64,000 bases of DNA from Enteropsectra breve (Eukaryota > Microsporidia). The DNA is taken from assembly GCA_024243835.1 (NCBI GenBank), contig JALPMN010000640.1:1-64000 (forward strand), read 5' to 3'. Within the stretch, counting starts at the first letter, position 1. Each line of letters begins with the position of its first letter. Positions 55,992 through 64,000 of the stretch are shown here, piece after piece. The notes under the pieces are model-generated. The model was not told the origin of the DNA and did not search any database. It saw only the letters and a program-made list of their open reading frames with translations. The translations under genes were made by a program, and so were the position numbers.

Positions 55992-56215
55992 AGGATAAAA
56001 AATAAAATTTTTATTTTTAGTGCAGCCAAAATAATTCTCTCAGCCACGATATTTATTTTGCTTATACATTCTTCATTACTATTCTTCAATATGATTCTTC
56101 AATACGATTATTCAATATGATTCTCTAATATAATATTGCTATCTTCAAGCATTTTGATTTTAAATTTATATGATTAAGAGCAGATTATGAAATACATTTT
56201 CTTGAGAAGCCATAC

Positions 56216-56911
56216 ATGGATATAATGGGAGACAACAAAAAAAGAGATAATAAAACAGGAGATAATAAAACAGGAGACGACAAAATAGGAGATAATAAAA
56301 TGGGAGTGAACAAAATGAAAGACAGCAAAGCAGGAGTTAACAAGACGGGAGACAATAAAGCAGGGGTTAACAAAAAAGAAGATAAAGCTAAGAATGAGGA
56401 TGGGAAAGGAGCTAAAAAAGAAGATAAAAAGAACGACAATAAAAAAGACGAAGATAAACGGGCGACAGATGGAACTGCCAAGGAAGATGAGAAAAAGGAG
56501 GACAAGCAGGACGATGACGAGTCATCCGGTGAGAATGCAAGCACATACTCAAACGAGTCAATGTACAGAATAAGAGAAGAAACAAAAATAGCCGAGGCAC
56601 TGAAGAACATGTCTCCGGAGGATGTGCAGCGCTATGGGACGTTCAGAAAGACAAACTTTTCCAAGGGAGCCATCAAGAAATTCATAAGTCTTTCAATCGG
56701 ACAGGCGGTGAATCCAAACATAGTGATTGGTGTGGCGGGAATAAGCAAAATATTCGTGTGTGAAATGGTTGAGGAGGCCAAAAGAGTGCAGAAGGAGCGC
56801 AAGGAACGGGGGCCGCTCCTTCCATCGCATATCCATGAGGCCTACCGCCGGATGTACAGAAAGATGCCAAATCTGCAGGTGTTCAAGAAGGAGCCATGGA
56901 ACCGCTGGTGA
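56216..56911 (+). CDS. TAF11: TFIID subunit TAF11
   Basis: 231 residues. The first about 110 residues are lysine/aspartate-rich, beginning with roughly ten five-residue units of the GDNKT type, then KKEDKK runs. The C-terminal 100 residues are the histone-fold TAF11 domain: DVQRYGTFRKTNFSKGAIKKFI, NPNIVIGVAGISKIFVCEMVEEA (family VVIAM.G..KVFVGE..E.A) and LLPSHIHEAYRRM. TAF11 pairs with TAF13 in TFIID. Confidence 0.88.
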   Translation: MDIMGDNKKRDNKTGDNKTGDDKIGDNKMGVNKMKDSKAGVNKTGDNKAGVNKKEDKAKNEDGKGAKKEDKKNDNKKDEDKRATDGTAKEDEKKEDKQDDDESSGENASTYSNESMYRIREETKIAEALKNMSPEDVQRYGTFRKTNFSKGAIKKFISLSIGQAVNPNIVIGVAGISKIFVCEMVEEAKRVQKERKERGPLLPSHIHEAYRRMYRKMPNLQVFKKEPWNRW

Positions 56912-57042
56912 AAGAAGAGTGATGCTCATTCCATTTTTAATAAATGCAGTTAAGGTTGATTTATTTTTATTAATAAAGGATTTTCAGATCGATTGGCTAA
57001 AGCTATGGTGAAGATGATGTCCAGAACAAAATTTGTAAAAAA

Positions 57043-57125
57043 TCTCCCAAGCCGGAGTCGAACCAGCGACCCGCTGATCACTACCAATTCTACAGTCAGC
57101 TGCTCTACCACTGAGCTATTGAGAG
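57043..57125 (-). tRNA. tRNA-Tyr (anticodon GUA) with an 11-nt intron
   Basis: 83 nt including an intron. The acceptor CTCTCAA/TTGGGAG has C1-G72 and discriminator A, the eukaryotic Tyr identity. The D arm is GCTC-AGTGGTA-GAGC; the anticodon stem GCTGA/TCAGC encloses CTGTAG, then AATTGGTAGTG, then A. Removing the 11 bases at 57079-57089, after position 37, leaves a normal 7-base loop and a 72-nt tRNA. The T arm is GCTGG-TTCGACT-CCGGC. Confidence 0.93.
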
Positions 57126-57393
57126 ATATAAATTAATAAAATAACTTATATTTATGAATCAATACAACTTAAAAGAGTAAAAATCAAATGAGACATTCAA
57201 GAATATTAACGCCATATCTATAATCATGCAGATCATAATTTTTATTAAAGGTGTTATAGCTAAATATTGGCTTTATTTATTCATCAAAGCACCATAATCT
57301 TAAAACTATAATATCCACTATGAACGCTAATATGAATATAACAATTGGGTCTAAGTCTATTCTTAAAATGTCAGAAAAGTATTTTTAATTGCT

Positions 57394-57496
57394 ATTATAT
57401 GATAGAGTTTATTATATGATAGAGTTTATTATACGATAGAGTTTATTGTATGATAGAGTTTGTTATATGATATGAGTTTATTGTATGATAGAATTT
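57394..57496. repeat. 17-bp minisatellite
   Basis: Six units of ATTATATGATAGAGTTT with small variants, just 3' of the Yip1-like gene. Confidence 0.8.
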
Positions 57497-57533
57497 ATTA
57501 TTCTATTAGACGTAAATAAACACAATTGACATT

Positions 57534-58145
57534 TTAGAACAGCACCATAAGAGTAAAACTAACATACGTAAGCAGCAGGGGATAAGACACCATGCCTATC
57601 TTGTCTTTGACATCCAGATCCTTGCATAGCACATACGATGCTGTGTATGCACACCAGACAGACACACAGAGACCAACAACCACCTGCATAAACAGTCCTG
57701 CATATCGCAGGAACAGATTGAGAAGAGAAAAGCCAATAAGCGGTGCAAGGGAGTAGCCGATGCTGTTGCAGCAGAGCACAAGGGAGGCCTTCTTTAAGCT
57801 GATTAGGTTCATAAGCATGTAGGTGAAGAGTGCGGATGAAAGGCTTATGAGGTAGATGTAGCCGAAATGGATTTTTCCGTGCAGGATAAGCGAGAGGGTG
57901 AAGAGTGCGAGAAACACCACTGGGCCCATGAGATCCTCTGTTTCAAATGATGCCCCGTGCTTCCTGAAGATCTGGATGCATCGTGTGCCCTCCCTGCGCA
58001 GAATCTTTGGATCGATTCCCAGCTCATCCATCAGCGGGCTCTCTCCCTCGAGACCCTCGAAAAAGGCCTTCCTAATTTCCATTTTGTTTGTGAATGTATT
58101 TTCTCTATTTACACCGGGGCTGCTGAAAGATTGTCCTCTGTTCAT
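57534..58145 (-). CDS. YIP1: Yip1-family Golgi membrane protein (YIPF5/Yip1 type)
   Basis: 203 residues from the Met at 58145, directly after AAGGCCC. Residues SPLMDELGIDPKILRR match the P.LLEELGI.....W motif. Then ETEDLMGPVVFLALFTLSLILHGKIHFGYIY matches the DLAGP..F.L.....LL.GK..FGYIYG block. Five TM helices follow. Yip1 proteins bind Rab GTPases and organise ER-to-Golgi vesicles, fitting with YKT6 elsewhere in the window. Confidence 0.9.
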   Translation of the reverse strand: MNRGQSFSSPGVNRENTFTNKMEIRKAFFEGLEGESPLMDELGIDPKILRREGTRCIQIFRKHGASFETEDLMGPVVFLALFTLSLILHGKIHFGYIYLISLSSALFTYMLMNLISLKKASLVLCCNSIGYSLAPLIGFSLLNLFLRYAGLFMQVVVGLCVSVWCAYTASYVLCKDLDVKDKIGMVSYPLLLTYVSFTLMVLF

Positions 58146-58427
58146 GGGCCTTTCCAAAAAGAAATATTTGAAGACACGATAAAAGAAATATGCTGCAAAT
58201 AATACATAGATATAATTTGATTAATAGAGCTAAATAAATATTTTCAAATATGTAAATAAAGGGTGCATTAGCCACTCTTTATTTATAAGCTGATTTATCA
58301 AATTATGCTTGTGTATTATTAAGTATTGTTCACCATTTTTTAAATAACTTTATCATGAATGTTAAGTGAAAATGATAGTATTTCAGCCTGTTCTTTACTT
58401 TTTTATAAAACTTTTGCCACCCTTCCA

Positions 58428-59924
58428 ATGCACAAGTATTGTTTTTCAAAAGAGAAGGAGTCTTCACAGCCCTTCACCCATGAAAACAAGACATTCAGAC
58501 TCTCTGTAACCCCAGGCTTTGTTTCTCTTGAGTATACCGATGAGTCTTATGGGCGGCTGTTTGTCAAGGCGGAGATAGAGATAATTGCGCGTGATGCAGA
58601 TCGATCAAAAGACAATACTGACAGTAAAAATAATAAAGATAATGATAGAGATAAAGATAATGGTAGTAATAATAAAGATAATGATAGTATTATTACTAGC
58701 ATTAAGAATGATGATACTACGGACAGAAAATGGTTCGTGTTTCAGTTCTCAAGATTCAGCAACGTCTTTTCGTTTCCCACAACAATCAGCAGCAAAAATA
58801 AGGAAATTACTTTGAATTTGTATCACTACGAGCCTGGGCAGAACAGGGCTGGTCTTGACAACTATGGAGCCACCTGCTATGCAAACAGCTTTATACAGAC
58901 ACTCTACAGCATTTCAGAGTTCAAGAAGTACATCTTTGGTGCTGAGGGGTACCATGCGATGCTGCTTAAGCGGCTGTTCTACCAGATGGATATTCTAAAC
59001 GGCATCAAATGCGCAACAGACGATCACAATGACAGAGATGAAAATAACAATGTGGCAGCCGACAAAACACTCCCTGGAAATATAGAAGAGAGGAAGAACA
59101 ATCATAATAATAAAGATGATGATAAATATGTTTTTAAAGATGATAACGGAAGCGACGAGGTTGTTGTGGACAACTCAGTAAACGGCGCTATGTACAGCCT
59201 GCTGAGAAATCTTTCATTCGTGGAGTCCCTCAACATCCACACGGACATCCACGAGTTTTCAAAGATTCTTTTTGACAAGCTTGAAAATGAGGACAGGGGA
59301 ATCAAGGCACTGATAGACGGAGAGCTGCTGAGTGTCTTGGAGTGTAGCTGTGGATGCAGAATGGAAAATACAGAGGTCTTTCAGGACATAACGGTGAACA
59401 TGGAGGACTCGGTGAATATCCTGGCATCGCTGGACAAGTTCTGTGGAGAAGACAAAATATCTGGCTACAAGTGCGATAAACACGGGTCGGTCGATGCAGT
59501 GAAAACCACGAGATTCAAAAAGCTGCCACCGGTGCTCTTCGTTCTCATCTCAAGATTTGCTGTTGACTGGAACAGTGGGGAGTATGTGAAGAGCAACAAA
59601 TACTACGAGTATTACGATGCACTGGATCTGTCAGCTTATTCACACGAGAAAATAGAAAATGACACGTACAGGCTGTACGCAGTGAACATTCACTCGGGGA
59701 CGGTGGACAAGGGACACTTTTACTGCTACATAGAGCTTGATGGGCATTTCTATAAATTTGATGATGAAACGGTATATGAAGTATCACGGGAAGAGGCTAT
59801 TCAGTGGAACTACGGGGGACAGCATCCAGGATCCAAGCGCAGCAAGAGGTTCAGTGGCTACTACCTCGTGTATCTGAGAGAGGATTTAGAGAACAGGCCA
59901 ATGTATGACATGCTAGCTGATTAA
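58428..59924 (+). CDS. Ubiquitin C-terminal hydrolase, USP7/Ubp15 type (catalytic part)
   Basis: 498 residues from the Met at 58428, which lies 5 bases after a CCC; an in-frame ATG at 58359 is the alternative. The first about 120 residues look like a MATH domain (KTFRLSVTPGFVSLEY, then KWFVFQFSRFSNVFSF) holding an Asp/Lys/Asn repeat insert. The catalytic domain has the Cys box AGLDNYGATCYANSFIQTL, a CSCGC zinc motif and the His box DKGHFYCYI. It ends YYLVYLREDLENRPMYDMLAD, where USP7 normally continues into UBL domains. Here those are encoded by the next gene. Confidence 0.88.
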   Translation: MHKYCFSKEKESSQPFTHENKTFRLSVTPGFVSLEYTDESYGRLFVKAEIEIIARDADRSKDNTDSKNNKDNDRDKDNGSNNKDNDSIITSIKNDDTTDRKWFVFQFSRFSNVFSFPTTISSKNKEITLNLYHYEPGQNRAGLDNYGATCYANSFIQTLYSISEFKKYIFGAEGYHAMLLKRLFYQMDILNGIKCATDDHNDRDENNNVAADKTLPGNIEERKNNHNNKDDDKYVFKDDNGSDEVVVDNSVNGAMYSLLRNLSFVESLNIHTDIHEFSKILFDKLENEDRGIKALIDGELLSVLECSCGCRMENTEVFQDITVNMEDSVNILASLDKFCGEDKISGYKCDKHGSVDAVKTTRFKKLPPVLFVLISRFAVDWNSGEYVKSNKYYEYYDALDLSAYSHEKIENDTYRLYAVNIHSGTVDKGHFYCYIELDGHFYKFDDETVYEVSREEAIQWNYGGQHPGSKRSKRFSGYYLVYLREDLENRPMYDMLAD

Positions 59925-60160
59925 TATCAATTTTAATATTGTTAATCACTTACTGATGGATATTAAACTATATCATTTTCTCTTATAAATAGTGAATTTA
60001 TTTACAACCATCAGTATTAAATTGAATAAATAGGCATTCATTAAAAATGTTTATAAAATATTAATACACTTCAGTGAATGCCTATTTATGTTGAAGTTTG
60101 CTTGACTAAGAATATTTAAAAATATTTAATTTGCTCCTCTGTAAGCAATATAACAGTCTG

Positions 60161-60288
60161 CTAGTATTATTGTAATTCTGCTAGTATTGTTGTAATTCTA
60201 CCAGTATTATTTTAAGCTAGTATTGTTGTAATTCTGCTAGTATTATTTCAAGCTAGTATTATTTCAAGCTAGTATTGTTGTAATTCTT
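60161..60288. repeat. 20-bp minisatellite between the two USP7-like genes
   Basis: CTAGTATTATTGTAATTCTG and shortened CTAGTATTATTTCAAG units repeat about seven times in the gap between the USP7 catalytic and UBL-like ORFs. Confidence 0.7.
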
Positions 60289-60331
60289 TATGAACTTTAT
60301 ATTTTTTGTTAGAGCACCCTCATTACCCAAC

Positions 60332-61831
60332 ATGATTGCAAATAAAGAATCTATTTTAGAGCAAGTGAAGGAAGTGGAGAAAGTAGTCTACTGCACCTTC
60401 ATCACGAACCAGAACATGGCGAACTACACAGGCCTGGGGCCATACAACACGAAGGATCATACGAAGCCTGCCATCCGCACACAGTCGATACGCTGCGGAT
60501 CGTTCGACAATATCTCCTGTTTGCTGAGGGGATACACAGTATTTGACTCTAAATGGAAAATAGTTGAAGAGACGCAAGTTGATCCGTCAGAAACGTACTT
60601 TGTGGCACCAAAGAAGCTTGGAAAGAATGAAAAGCTTATTTTCATCAAAATATTCAACAGCACCCGGTGGTGCCTCTATCCCGACAGTCTTATTAGCAGA
60701 GGCGCCTTTGCAGTCTCACAGCTCGAGGATATTCTTAATTTGAATGAGGTTGATGGCTACAGTGCCTTTGTGGAGTCGGCAGATGGCACATGCAGCACCT
60801 TAGAGCTTTTTAGTGATGAGAAAGCAAATAACAGCGGATGTGTTAAAAGCGGTGATAGTTTGTATGTTAAAGACCTGGATATTGACAAACAGCTGTATGT
60901 AAAAGATGTTAACACTGATGATAAGCTTTATATTAAAGATGTGAATGTTGAGGATAAGCTTTATATCAAAGATGAAAATACTGATATTAATGATAATAGT
61001 GTTGATAATGATTATAGTAGTAGTAATGATAATAGTGTTGGTAATAGTAGTAATAGTGATAATAGTATTGATAAGAATAAAAATGATGGAAAAAATAAAT
61101 GGGAAAGCCTTAAAAACGGAGACGTTGTTGTCTTCGCTGAGAGCAAAGAAAGCCTCAATGCATACATTTCAGAATACAAGTCCCTTGAAGTTCTGAACGT
61201 TTTTCTGGAAAATGGCGGATTTACGATGGTTGTTGAAAAGGGCCTGGATGATGCAGCACTGGAGAAGAAAATAGAAGATTTTGTGGGCAGTGCTGAGATA
61301 CAGCTGGTGGAGAGGAAGGAGAACAAGGTCTCCTGCTACATAAAGAGCGGGTTTGTGCTGTACGTGGGAATTGCGGCAGGGGTAGTTGACATAAACCACA
61401 TCAGCCATGTGCATCTCTTCCTTATCCAGGAAGACACGACAGGCGAAGATCTCCTTAAGAAATTCAGGACATCCAAATTCTCCTGCATGAGTGCCCTGCA
61501 GTTTGAAAAAGACCTGATGATTGTTGAAAGCTTTAAAGAGTCGGTGAATGTCAGAGAAGTTGCTCTGACCGAGACATTTGGGCAGAGAGGCAGTTTTGTG
61601 GTAATTCAGGAGCGTATTAAAAATCCAATGAGAGTTTGTTTCTACCGTGGGCTGTACAAACTAATGAACTATCCGTTCTTGGTGGAAAATCCAGGCACAA
61701 TCAGAGCACTCAGAAAAAAGTATTTCTTCAGCAACAAAATAGTAAGGTTTGATGGAACTGGATATTCTGAGTGTGATATCACTGATGAGATAAATTTAAG
61801 ATCCAATGAGATACTGCTGATAGAGGAATAA
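60332..61831 (+). CDS. Stand-alone USP7/Ubp15 C-terminal UBL-region protein
   Basis: 499 residues from the Met at 60332, which follows CATTACCCAAC. The protein has no catalytic motifs. Its order of blocks parallels the HUBL half of USP7: VVYCTFITNQNMANYTG (USP7 MQVQIVAEDQF...G), then LIFIKIFNSTRWCLYPDSLIS with a following DILNLNEVDGYSAFVE (USP7 LFLKMYDPKTRSL....GFIQDTSLILYEE), then LKNGDVVVFAE (USP7 LMDGDIIVFQK). The C-terminal about 130 residues end in NEILLIEE. A repeat of LYVKDVNTDDK-type units and an Asn/Asp/Ser run interrupt it at about 185-260. It begins where the neighbouring USP ends. Confidence 0.65.
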   Translation: MIANKESILEQVKEVEKVVYCTFITNQNMANYTGLGPYNTKDHTKPAIRTQSIRCGSFDNISCLLRGYTVFDSKWKIVEETQVDPSETYFVAPKKLGKNEKLIFIKIFNSTRWCLYPDSLISRGAFAVSQLEDILNLNEVDGYSAFVESADGTCSTLELFSDEKANNSGCVKSGDSLYVKDLDIDKQLYVKDVNTDDKLYIKDVNVEDKLYIKDENTDINDNSVDNDYSSSNDNSVGNSSNSDNSIDKNKNDGKNKWESLKNGDVVVFAESKESLNAYISEYKSLEVLNVFLENGGFTMVVEKGLDDAALEKKIEDFVGSAEIQLVERKENKVSCYIKSGFVLYVGIAAGVVDINHISHVHLFLIQEDTTGEDLLKKFRTSKFSCMSALQFEKDLMIVESFKESVNVREVALTETFGQRGSFVVIQERIKNPMRVCFYRGLYKLMNYPFLVENPGTIRALRKKYFFSNKIVRFDGTGYSECDITDEINLRSNEILLIEE

Positions 61832-62126
61832 ACATGTTTATCTTTAACTGTATGGTATCTATAAACTCATAATTAAATAACCTTTATCTCTGATTATACG
61901 TTTAATGGATTGTCCAACAATATCACTTGAATACACAGAAATTATTAAACCATTAATTTTTATTTAATGAGTGTTTTCCCCTTATGTTATTATTCTTCTT
62001 GATTTCTCCCTAAGATAAACTCATACGTATCACACTATGGCTAATATATGCCTGTATTTTTATAGGTAGCTCCATCTCTGCGCAATATTATTAAACCATA
62101 GATTTAAATTTTATTTAGTGTGCCCT

Positions 62127-62282
62127 ATGAAATGCAATGAAATTCTTGGCTCAATCAAAAAGACCATCGATAAGTACGGAGTAACAGGAGATATTAAGTT
62201 AAAGACTGCTGAAGAGCGGATAGAATTCATAAAATGTCCACAGAGTTTCAAGGAGGATGATTTCGTTGAGATGAGGCTATAG
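62127..62282 (+). CDS. Short conserved-looking ORF, unknown function
   Basis: 51 residues (MKCNEILGSIKKTIDKYGVT, then GDIKLKTAEERIEF and FKEDDFVEMRL). TGTGCCCT directly precedes the ATG, matching the start context of real genes here. It is soluble and charged with no signal peptide. I do not recognise it. Confidence 0.5.
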   Translation: MKCNEILGSIKKTIDKYGVTGDIKLKTAEERIEFIKCPQSFKEDDFVEMRL

Positions 62283-62311
62283 TTTTGGCAGGAAAGTGTT
62301 TTTTCTTAAGA

Positions 62312-62437
62312 ATATTATGGAAAAAAGTGAGAATTTTACTTATGTCTTTATAATAAAGCTGGCATTAGCTTTTCTAACGGATATTATGGAAAAAAGTGAG
62401 AATTTTACTTGTGTCTTTATAATAAGGCTCATATTAG
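62312..62437. repeat. Tandem duplication, 69-bp unit
   Basis: ATATTATGGAAAAAAGTGAG and the following about 40 bases occur twice in tandem (62312 and 62381) with few changes, directly upstream of the 6PGD gene. Confidence 0.75.
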
Positions 62438-62515
62438 TTAATTAAATATGTTAAATATTTATATTTTTTTAATGCTGGATGACAAGCTCTCTTTAAAATT
62501 TTACGTTTGACCCAT

Positions 62516-63880
62516 ATGAAACAAATAGGGGTTATTGGGCTGGGCACCATGGGAAAGGCACTTGCACTCAACTTGGCTGATAGGGGCTATGAAGTGCATG
62601 TGTTCAATCGCACGCAGTCAAAGGTGGACGACCTGGTCGAAGAGTGCAGTGATATCACTGGCCACCAGTCAGTGGAGGGGCTTGTGAATGCATTGTCTTC
62701 TACACGTATTATTCTCGTTATGGTAACTGCTGGCTTTGCTTTAGATAAATTTCTTAAGCAGCTGAACAGCCTTGTTGACAAAGATGATATTGTTATCGAT
62801 GGAGGAAACAGCGACTACAAGGAAACCATTCTGAGGGAGAAAGAGTATAAATTCAGGTTCGTCGGCTGTGGGATATCAGGCGGGGAGTACGGGGCCAGGC
62901 ACGGGCCATCCATGATGGTTGGGTGCAAAGAAGAGATTTACAGCGAGGTTTCCCCGGTGCTTGAGTCTATTTCCGCAAAATATGAGGGAAGGCCGTGCTG
63001 TGGCTGGGTGGGAACCAACGGTGCCGGGCATTTTGTGAAAATGGTCCATAACGGGATTGAGTACTGCATTATGCAGATACTCCAGGAAATGTTCTATCTC
63101 AGCCCAAACAGAAATATTTTCGAAAAAGTAAAAAAAGCAAACAGCTGCTCTATGGATGGATACCTGGTGGATATCTGCAGCAAAATAGCAGTTAAGCGGG
63201 GCGAGGATGACGGTCTAATAATCGATAAGATAATTGACAAGGTGGAACAGAAGGGAACTGGGAAAAACTGTGTGCTAACGGCAGTGGAAACAAACTCTGA
63301 TTGCAATATGATGAGTGATTCGGTTATGGCCAGGTTCTTAACCTTAAATTCTAAGAGGCGAGAAGAAATATCATCAAAATTAAATACTCAAGATAGCAAT
63401 GTACAAGAAATGGATTCTATGGACGAGCATATAATAAAAGCGTTCGAAATTGCGGTGCACTGCAGCTTTGTTCAGGGATTTTATCTGCTGAAAAACGGTG
63501 GAGAGAAGTACGGCTGGAAATTCAGCATACAGGATATCTGTGCCATATGGAGAGACGGGTGTATTTTAAGAATGGATCTGCTTGGAGAGCTGGCAAAATA
63601 TGCGAATGAGGAAGTTTTGGAGGCAAGTGATGTTTTTTCTGGAGTGTTCAAAAGATGCCATGAAAGCCTGAAGAAGCTTGTGCTCCATGCTCTGGAGAGG
63701 GAATTATACACACCTGCGCTGAGCGGATGTTTAATGTGGCTGAATGGGCTTAAAATGGGAAAGAAAAATGGTGTCATGATACAGGCAATGCGAGACTATT
63801 TTGGAGAGCATGGAGTTTGGATTAAGAATGATAAAGGAGAGGAAGAACTTGTTTTTATTAACTGGCAAAATGATAAATGA
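62516..63880 (+). CDS. GND1: 6-phosphogluconate dehydrogenase (decarboxylating)
   Basis: 454 residues from the ATG at 62516, which follows TTGACCCAT. The N-terminal NADP-binding motif is GVIGLGTMGKALALNLADRG, followed by FNRTQSK. The signature VIDGGNSDYKET, the substrate loop GCGISGGEYGARHGPSMMVG and the catalytic FVKMVHNGIEYCIMQ block are intact. It catalyses the oxidative decarboxylation step of the pentose phosphate pathway, giving NADPH and ribulose 5-phosphate. It is slightly shorter than the usual 470-490 residues, with divergence around residues 285-310. Confidence 0.95.
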   Translation: MKQIGVIGLGTMGKALALNLADRGYEVHVFNRTQSKVDDLVEECSDITGHQSVEGLVNALSSTRIILVMVTAGFALDKFLKQLNSLVDKDDIVIDGGNSDYKETILREKEYKFRFVGCGISGGEYGARHGPSMMVGCKEEIYSEVSPVLESISAKYEGRPCCGWVGTNGAGHFVKMVHNGIEYCIMQILQEMFYLSPNRNIFEKVKKANSCSMDGYLVDICSKIAVKRGEDDGLIIDKIIDKVEQKGTGKNCVLTAVETNSDCNMMSDSVMARFLTLNSKRREEISSKLNTQDSNVQEMDSMDEHIIKAFEIAVHCSFVQGFYLLKNGGEKYGWKFSIQDICAIWRDGCILRMDLLGELAKYANEEVLEASDVFSGVFKRCHESLKKLVLHALERELYTPALSGCLMWLNGLKMGKKNGVMIQAMRDYFGEHGVWIKNDKGEEELVFINWQNDK

Positions 63881-64000
63881 TGTCTCATTCGAGGCATTGC
63901 TTTTATTGGGATAAGTTTAATTTGTGATAAGGAAGCTTTAGTTTAAGTATCAGAATAAATATTTATTTCTCCATAACTTCTGATAAACTATGCCTGTTAT

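Noticed and set aside
1..64000. CRISPR arrays, bacterial operons, Shine-Dalgarno sites, rRNA genes
   Set aside because: The window is eukaryotic nuclear DNA; none of these was seen.

Overview
This window is nuclear DNA from a microsporidian. The genes are short, mostly intronless eukaryotic housekeeping genes (eL22, eS19, eIF1, ABCE1, HSP70, V-ATPase c'', TAF11, RBX1, YKT6, Yip1-like) on an AT-rich background. A short CCC-type motif sits 0 to about 10 bases before many start codons (for example TTTTACCC-ATG), which is the usual microsporidian start context. Two eukaryotic tRNA genes are present, one (Tyr) with an 11-base intron. Lineage-specific secreted or membrane families fill much of the rest. 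Intergenic gaps of 200-900 bases are looser than in the most compact microsporidian genomes. I cannot name the species.

Layout. Bases 1-3060 are a nest of mobile DNA: a decayed Ty3/gypsy-like protease-RT fragment cut by a pogo/Tigger-like transposon end, a 459-bp MITE-like element with 29-bp inverted ends, and an apparently intact IS1595/Merlin-type DDE element with 68-bp inverted repeats. Bases 3.2-5.3 kb hold two tandem paralogues of an unknown, probably secreted, helical family. Bases 5.8-11.7 kb hold four PHO88/SND3-like ER membrane proteins, interleaved with eIF1, a HIT hydrolase and eS19. Bases 11.9-17.4 kb carry PUS3, a SUN-domain protein, ABCE1/RLI1 and a ZnT zinc transporter. After tRNA-Cys, 18.4-24.9 kb is an all-minus-strand cluster of at least eight tiny secreted proteins sharing an exact C-x6-C-x5-C-x6-C core, with divergent or broken relatives between them. 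This is the most novel-looking system in the window.

Bases 25.3-35.1 kb hold a possible arrestin-like protein, a 1227-residue MON2/DCB-like helical-repeat protein, a PER1-type GPI-lipid remodelling enzyme, an SPB4-type DEAD-box helicase and an RRP7-like ribosome-biogenesis protein. Bases 35.4-45.5 kb hold a large secretory/TM protein, V-ATPase c'', eL22, a NIMA-like kinase, a CUS1/SF3B2 splicing factor, small secreted proteins and a cytosolic HSP70 with heat-shock-element-like sites upstream. Bases 45.8-64 kb hold a secreted protein with an (x-N-N-S)n repeat, YKT6, a DH-PH-CNH RhoGEF with long Asn/Ser/Asp repeats, RBX1, an amino-acid permease, TAF11, tRNA-Tyr, a Yip1-like protein, a USP7/Ubp15-type deubiquitinase split into two adjacent ORFs, and 6-phosphogluconate dehydrogenase.

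Functional themes are secretion and ER/Golgi traffic (SND3-like x4, MON2-like, YKT6, Yip1, PER1), ubiquitin (RBX1, split USP7), translation and ribosome assembly, and candidate host-interaction proteins (4-Cys family, helical pair, NNS-repeat protein). Minisatellites are frequent both between genes and inside them. All family assignments come from reading translated motifs, without database searches.
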